From: JAVVXB01 sp036651815
GTDB taxonomy: Bacteria; Bacillota; Clostridia; Christensenellales; CAG-138
Length of the DNA: 9,095 nucleotides
Direction of reading: 5' to 3'
Assembly: GCA_036651815.1 (NCBI GenBank)
Contig: JAVVXB010000046.1
Location: forward strand, 1-9,095
Shown: one piece after another, positions 6,114 to 9,095 of the stretch
Layout: every line of letters starts with the position of its first letter
Position numbering within the stretch: the first letter of the stretch is position 1
Made by a program: the position numbers and the translations under genes
Notes under the pieces: generated by a model
Told to the model about the DNA's origin: nothing
Database searches by the model: none
The model's input: only the letters and a program-made list of their open reading frames with translations

Positions 6114-7697
6114 ATGTCTGTTTTTCAAATAGCAAAGAAAAGCAAGTATTTACAGTCGCCTTATCTTGAAATCATGATTATGGTCAGCTCCATTGTTCTG
6201 GCCTATTTTGGCCTTTTCGTGCTGTCGATGGTGCCGCAGGTGCCGACAGAAGGAGCGATGCGGACATCGTCTATCGCACTGGTCGTTCTCGCCTTTTTTC
6301 TGTTGAGCGTTGCAATTGCCATGATCTCCGTGATTGCCGGAATCGGCGGCGGCGTGATCTTCACGCCGCTCATGCTGGCGTTTACCGGAATCGACAGCCT
6401 TGTAGTTCGCGGAACCGGCTTGATCGTAGCAATGTTTTCAGGCCTGATCTCCACGGGAATCTTCCTTAAAAAAGGGCTCGGCAACTATAAACTTTGCATG
6501 ACGCTCACGCTGAGCCAGAGCGTCGGCGCATTGCTCGGGGCAACGTTTGCGGTAACGGCTGCGCAAAAAGCGGGAACGCTCAGCGAAGGCTGGATGCGCG
6601 CCAGTCTGGGCGTATTGCTTGCATTGATTGCCGTATATCTGTTTCTAGGTGGTAAAAAGCTGGAATGGCCTGTGATTCAAAAAGTCGACCGGTTTACTGC
6701 TTGGCTGAAGCTGGGCAGTAGCTATTATGAACAATCCGAAGGGCAATATAAGACCTACAGCGTGACGCGCGCGCCGCTTGGAATCCTGTTGTTATTTTTC
6801 ATTGGCGCGATCGGCGGATTTTACGGAATGGGCGGCGGATGGGCGATTACGCCAACACTCAATGTGGCGATGGGGCTGCCGCTCAAACTGGCGGCGGCAA
6901 ACTCGCATATCATACTGGGCATTGGCAGCTGCGTTTCCATCTGGCCGTATATAAACGCCGGAAGCATAATCCCGCTCTTTGTGTTGCCCTGGCTTTGCGG
7001 GCAGGTGATCGGTGGATTCATCGCATCGCATATCTTTGCGAAGATTCGGGTCAAGGTCGTGCGCCTGATCTTGATTGGCATTATGGTTTTCACGGCATTA
7101 ACGCTGATCACGAAGGGCTTGAATATTCTTCATCTGATGGGAGAAGTTTCAGCGCTTGCTCAGGTAATTATCTTTACCGCGATTCTGTTCTGCGTCATCG
7201 CCGTTGTGCTGATCAACAATAAGAAGGAAGCAGTCAATCAAAAGCAGAAGAACGAAGATACGCTGGCCAAGCCGCTTTCGATTCCGGAGACAAGTCTGCC
7301 GACCAGCGTACGAGTATATGCGAATATCATACACTGGACCATGCTCGCAGTTTCCGTAGCTGCGCTGTTTATTCCGGTGTTTGTTCTGGCGAACCCGGCG
7401 AATAACCTAATGAATCCGAATACGATTTTTGGCGCGCTCTTTCACTGCGCGTCACCGAATGAGATCTGGAGAACATCCGCCTTTGGTGTGTTTCCCGGTA
7501 TTAACGCATTCTTCCAGAACTTAACAAAAACAGATAGCTGGGCGATGCTGATCGTAGGCATCGGCTGTGCGGCAGGATTGGTCGCGGTGATTCCGGCAGT
7601 CATCCTTCAGTTTTTGAAAGAGAAGGAACGATTGGCCGCCTGTCTTGGAACGGTGATGATCGGGTTGATCGTTTGCGCGATGATCGGAGTGATCTAA
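6114..7697 (+). CDS. TauE/SafE-family sulfur oxyanion exporter with C-terminal membrane extension
   Basis: This polytopic membrane protein of 527 residues is about twice the usual 250-residue TauE/SafE. The ATG at 6114 has GGAG at 6099-6102, a rather long 11-base spacing. Both inverted TauE repeats are present: AGIGGGVIFTPLMLAFTGI at 75-93 and YGMGGGWAITPTLNVAMGLP at 237-256, each with the glycine-rich loop followed by the conserved Pro. An extra N-terminal helix (about 20-40) and a polar insertion (about 180-218) precede the second half. After a charged linker (370-398) comes a region of about 125 residues with three hydrophobic segments (near 405-426, 475-500 and 509-527); PAVILQFLKEKERLAACLG resembles the DUF1634 proteins often encoded beside TauE. 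Family members export sulfite or sulfonates; here it probably removes sulfate or sulfite made by the sulfatase, or the substrate's sulfur moiety. The direction of transport and the ion are inferred. Confidence 0.88.
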   Translation: MSVFQIAKKSKYLQSPYLEIMIMVSSIVLAYFGLFVLSMVPQVPTEGAMRTSSIALVVLAFFLLSVAIAMISVIAGIGGGVIFTPLMLAFTGIDSLVVRGTGLIVAMFSGLISTGIFLKKGLGNYKLCMTLTLSQSVGALLGATFAVTAAQKAGTLSEGWMRASLGVLLALIAVYLFLGGKKLEWPVIQKVDRFTAWLKLGSSYYEQSEGQYKTYSVTRAPLGILLLFFIGAIGGFYGMGGGWAITPTLNVAMGLPLKLAAANSHIILGIGSCVSIWPYINAGSIIPLFVLPWLCGQVIGGFIASHIFAKIRVKVVRLILIGIMVFTALTLITKGLNILHLMGEVSALAQVIIFTAILFCVIAVVLINNKKEAVNQKQKNEDTLAKPLSIPETSLPTSVRVYANIIHWTMLAVSVAALFIPVFVLANPANNLMNPNTIFGALFHCASPNEIWRTSAFGVFPGINAFFQNLTKTDSWAMLIVGIGCAAGLVAVIPAVILQFLKEKERLAACLGTVMIGLIVCAMIGVI

Positions 7698-7700
7698 TAT

Positions 7701-8015
7701 ATGATGAGTACGGACACAAAAACCTATCAGAAGTTCTGTGATGAAATGATCTTAAGGGACTATCTTGCGCTGGACCGCACAATACTTGCCAACAAACGGA
7801 CGTTTCTGGCGTATGTAAGGACTGCGATTGGGCTGCTCGCAAGCGGAATCGGCATGGTAAAATTGGTTTCGTACGGGATAATCAATATCCTTGGATTCGT
7901 TTTTATTATTGCTGCATTACCGGTGCTGATCATTGGAACAACTGAGTATATAAAAATACGAATAACTCTACGCGCAGTAGGGAAAATAGACAAAATTGAA
8001 ATAAAGAATCTTTAA
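7701..8015 (+). CDS. DUF202 (YidH-like) small membrane protein
   Basis: This 104-residue protein has the DUF202 core LRDYLALDRTILANKRTF (18-35) followed by LAYVRTAIGLLASGIG and two hydrophobic helices (about 36-56 and 60-80), then a basic C-terminal tail. The start is ATG 7701, three bases after the exporter stop; a second ATG at 7704 is possible, and GGAG at 7685-7688 is the only SD-like sequence. The molecular role of DUF202 is not established. Its position immediately behind the TauE-like gene suggests a partner or accessory of that transporter, which is an inference. It is the last gene of the operon. Confidence 0.85.
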   Translation: MMSTDTKTYQKFCDEMILRDYLALDRTILANKRTFLAYVRTAIGLLASGIGMVKLVSYGIINILGFVFIIAALPVLIIGTTEYIKIRITLRAVGKIDKIEIKNL

Positions 8016-8030
8016 TTCTGCGCTGTAAAA

Positions 8031-8060
8031 TTGACAAACTGCTAATAAGCATTCTATGAA
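8031..8060 (+). promoter_or_regulatory. Possible sigma-70 promoter behind the operon
   Basis: A perfect -35 TTGACA (8031-8036) is followed after 18 bases by TATGAA (8055-8060), a four-of-six -10. A transcript from about 8067 would run roughly 100 bases to the palindrome without any good ORF, so it would be a short non-coding RNA if real. The spacing and -10 are mediocre, and the region is AT-rich, so chance is quite possible. Confidence 0.3.
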
Positions 8061-8133
8061 CGGGAGAAACAACGAATAACAAGTATTAAATCTTATCATC
8101 GAACGAACTAGACAACGAAATCTAGATAAAATT

Positions 8134-8170
8134 GCATACGACCCACTATAGTGGGTCGTATGCCTTTTGG
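8134..8170. terminator. Perfect 30-base palindrome with T tract, probable terminator
   Basis: The arm GCATACGACCCACTA (8134-8148) is followed directly by its exact reverse complement (8149-8163). As RNA this gives a 13-base-pair stem with a four-base loop, followed by CTTTTGG. On the other strand the stem is followed by AATTTTATCT, so it could stop transcription in both directions. The T tract is short for a strong terminator. It lies 118 bases after the DUF202 stop and is the only good terminator candidate for the operon. A binding site for a dimeric regulator is the alternative. Confidence 0.65.
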
Positions 8171-8267
8171 GGAAAAACTCATGCTTTGTTATGATCTAGC
8201 ATTTTGCAAATGGCTATTGAAACGCTTGATAAATATATTATTTTTGGGCTTCGATTTCTTTCCGGTT

Positions 8268-8296
8268 TTGAGAAGCTGAATTGTTCTTGTTATATA
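8268..8296 (+). promoter_or_regulatory. Extended -10 sigma-70 promoter of the sigma-like gene
   Basis: TTGAGA (8268-8273), a 17-base spacer and TATATA (8291-8296), with TG one base before the -10 (8288-8289), form a good extended -10 promoter. Transcription would start near 8303, giving a leader of about 40 bases before the ATG at 8345, which has GGAGG at 8333-8337. Confidence 0.55.
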
Positions 8297-8344
8297 GAGG
8301 GGAAAATAGGAACCTTGAAAATTGCATATTGCGGAGGATAAGCA

Positions 8345-8644
8345 ATGCTTTCTGAACAAGAAGAGGCGTCTATGTGTGCGCTTTTTGACAGTTATTTCCA
8401 TACAATTCTTTGTAATGCAATTCGAAACTATACAAAACATATTTCAATTCAAGAGAAGTATGAGTTCTTGGCGGAATTTCCCGAAACATCTGTGAAGAAA
8501 TCCTGCGCACAACGGGATGTTTATGAAGGTGATCATTTATATGTTGCTTATAGAAACAGATTCTACCAACTAGATAATGAACTCTTACTGCAAGCGATGC
8601 AGAGATTGCAGGAACGCGAACTAGGCGTTTTGATACTTGCCCTG
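8345..8644 (+). pseudogene. Sigma-70-like regulatory gene of a mobile element, cut by an IS
   Basis: The first 100 codons resemble the small sigma-70-like proteins carried by Bacillota integrative elements: LFDSYFHTILCNAIRNYTKH near the start, a middle part ending VAYRNRFYQLDNELLLQAMQRLQERELGVLILA, which is where such proteins lead into region 4 (the -35-binding helix-turn-helix). Region 4 is missing: after residue 100 the frame enters the left end of an IS3-family element. The start is well supported (GGAGG at 8333-8337, seven bases before ATG 8345, with a good promoter). The frame by chance stays open across the junction to the IS orfA stop at 8992, so a 215-residue fusion could be made. 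Family assignment is from general resemblance and moderate; the interruption is clearer than the name. Confidence 0.6.
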
Positions 8645-8713
8645 CCCCCCAATAATTGGACCAGTTTGAATGTTAGTAAAGATGATAAAATGACTAACAA
8701 AGGAGCTTGGAAA

Positions 8714-8992
8714 ATGGCAAGGAAACAGTATACAACAGAGCAAATCATCGTAACCCTCAGGACGGTAGAATTATTGTGTGGGCAGGGCAACACTATTCTG
8801 GAGGCGTGTCGACAATGCGAAGTACCGGAACAAACGTATTATCGTTGGCGTAAGGAATATGGTGGAATGACAACGACAGATGCAAAGCGGATGAAACAGT
8901 TGGAACGCGAGAACGCCAGATTGAAGAAACTGGTGGCAGATCAAGCCCTGGATATTGCTATTTTGCGGGACGTAAACTCAAAAAACTTTTAA
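8714..8992 (+). CDS. IS3-family transposase OrfA
   Basis: This 92-residue DNA-binding protein recognises the ends of the element. ATG 8714 follows AAAGGAG at 8699-8705. The N-terminal helix-turn-helix (about residues 6-50) contains YTTEQIIVTLRT, then EACRQCEVPEQTYYRWRKEYGG, the typical IS3/IS407 OrfA pattern. A leucine-zipper-like helix (KQLERENARLKKLVADQALD, 61-80) follows and would mediate oligomerisation with OrfAB. The protein ends at TAA 8990-8992, directly after a slippery sequence, so a share of ribosomes should shift into orfB. Confidence 0.9.
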   Translation: MARKQYTTEQIIVTLRTVELLCGQGNTILEACRQCEVPEQTYYRWRKEYGGMTTTDAKRMKQLERENARLKKLVADQALDIAILRDVNSKNF

Positions 8993-9012
8993 GCCCTGTA
9001 AAGCGGAGGGCT
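8980..9012 (+). promoter_or_regulatory. Programmed -1 ribosomal frameshift signal
   Basis: The heptamer A AAA AAC lies at 8980-8986 in the correct phase for orfA (tcA AAA AAC TTT TAA). After a five-base spacer a stem-loop follows: AGCCCT (8992-8997) pairs exactly with AGGGCT (9007-9012) around a nine-base loop. Slippage to the -1 frame continues without a stop to the end of the window with OrfB-like sequence. Confidence 0.8.
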
Positions 9013-9095
9013 GCGGTCGAATATGTCGTGCAGGAACATGCTCAGGCAGAACGGCACGCTTGCAGGGTATTGGCAATACAAAGAACAGCCTATCG
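8980..9095 (+). CDS. IS3-family transposase OrfB (5' part, made by frameshift)
   Basis: In the -1 frame relative to orfA the codons from 8980 give KKLLSPVKRRAAVEYVVQEH and continue AQAERHACRVLAIQRTAY, the typical start of IS407-type OrfB (LSP...KRRAV...ERRACRVL). The catalytic DDE integrase core would follow beyond the window. This frame is open from 8854, so the coding join with orfA is at the slippery site; no strong separate start is seen. The product is expected as an OrfAB fusion that acts as the transposase. Confidence 0.8.

Larger units (their letters stand above)
8016..8344. other. AT-rich intergenic region between the operon and mobile DNA
   Basis: No coding frame with family character is seen in these 329 bases on either strand. 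The stretch holds a possible promoter (8031-8060), a small imperfect hairpin (CTAGA 8108-8112 with TCTAG 8121-8125), the long palindrome at 8134-8163, and a better promoter (8268-8296) for the following gene. Base composition is visibly richer in A and T than in the operon. Confidence 0.7.
8643..9095 (+). mobile_element. IS3-family insertion sequence (IS407-like), left part only
   Basis: The left end is placed at about 8643, where family-like sequence of the interrupted gene stops and a TG-initiated, C-rich terminus begins (TGCCCCCCAATAATTGGACC). The orfA start follows about 70 bases later, the usual arrangement. orfA, the frameshift signal and the beginning of orfB are visible; the rest of the transposase and the right inverted repeat lie beyond the window. 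The exact boundary may be off by a few bases because neither the partner repeat nor the target duplication is in view. Confidence 0.8.

Noticed and set aside
8108..8125. Small hairpin CTAGA/TCTAG
   Set aside because: A five-base stem with an eight-base loop is too weak to call in an AT-rich stretch.
8345..8992. A single genuine 215-residue sigma-transposase gene
   Set aside because: The second half is a standard OrfA with its own SD and ATG at 8714, and the IS terminus lies between the halves, so the continuity looks accidental.
1..9095. CRISPR arrays, tRNA, rRNA or riboswitch
   Set aside because: No spaced direct repeats, cloverleaf ends or known riboswitch core were seen in the short gaps or the 8016-8344 region.

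Overview
The window looks like chromosomal DNA of an anaerobic bacterium, most likely a member of the Bacillota (Clostridia or Negativicutes; the finer placement is a guess). The reasons are strong Shine-Dalgarno sites, a radical-SAM anaerobic sulfatase-maturing enzyme whose cysteine positions appear, from memory, to match the Clostridium perfringens enzyme, a Bacillus-type RbsD, and a degenerate sigma-like gene of the kind carried by Bacillota mobile elements.

Positions 1-8015 form one tightly packed plus-strand operon whose 5' end lies outside the window. In order it holds: the 3' part of a SsuC/TauC-type ABC permease; two non-identical SsuB/TauB-type ATPases; a cysteine-type sulfatase without a signal peptide; D-ribose pyranase (rbsD); a ribokinase-family sugar kinase (rbsK-like); an anaerobic sulfatase-maturing enzyme (anSME); a long TauE/SafE-family exporter with a C-terminal extension; and a small DUF202 membrane protein. 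Gaps are 0-41 bases, and a perfect 30-base palindrome at 8134-8163 probably ends the transcript.

Read together, the genes suggest a route that I do not recognise as a described system. A small sulfated (or sulfonated) compound is imported intact by the ABC transporter. The cytosolic sulfatase, activated by anSME, removes sulfate. The released sugar is converted between ring forms by RbsD and phosphorylated by the kinase. The sulfur oxyanion leaves through the TauE-like carrier. The obvious candidate substrate is a sulfated ribose or riboside, but this is inference.

The two ATPases are complementarily degenerate. The first has an altered Walker A and an Asn in place of the H-loop His; the second has an altered signature motif. 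In a heterodimer this would leave one normal and one degenerate ATP site.

Positions 8016-8344 are an AT-richer gap with the palindrome and two possible promoters. From 8345 the DNA has an accessory character: a sigma-70-like gene with a good promoter and ribosome binding site is cut at about 8643 by an IS3-family (IS407-like) insertion sequence. The window contains that element's orfA, a textbook -1 frameshift signal, and the first part of orfB.
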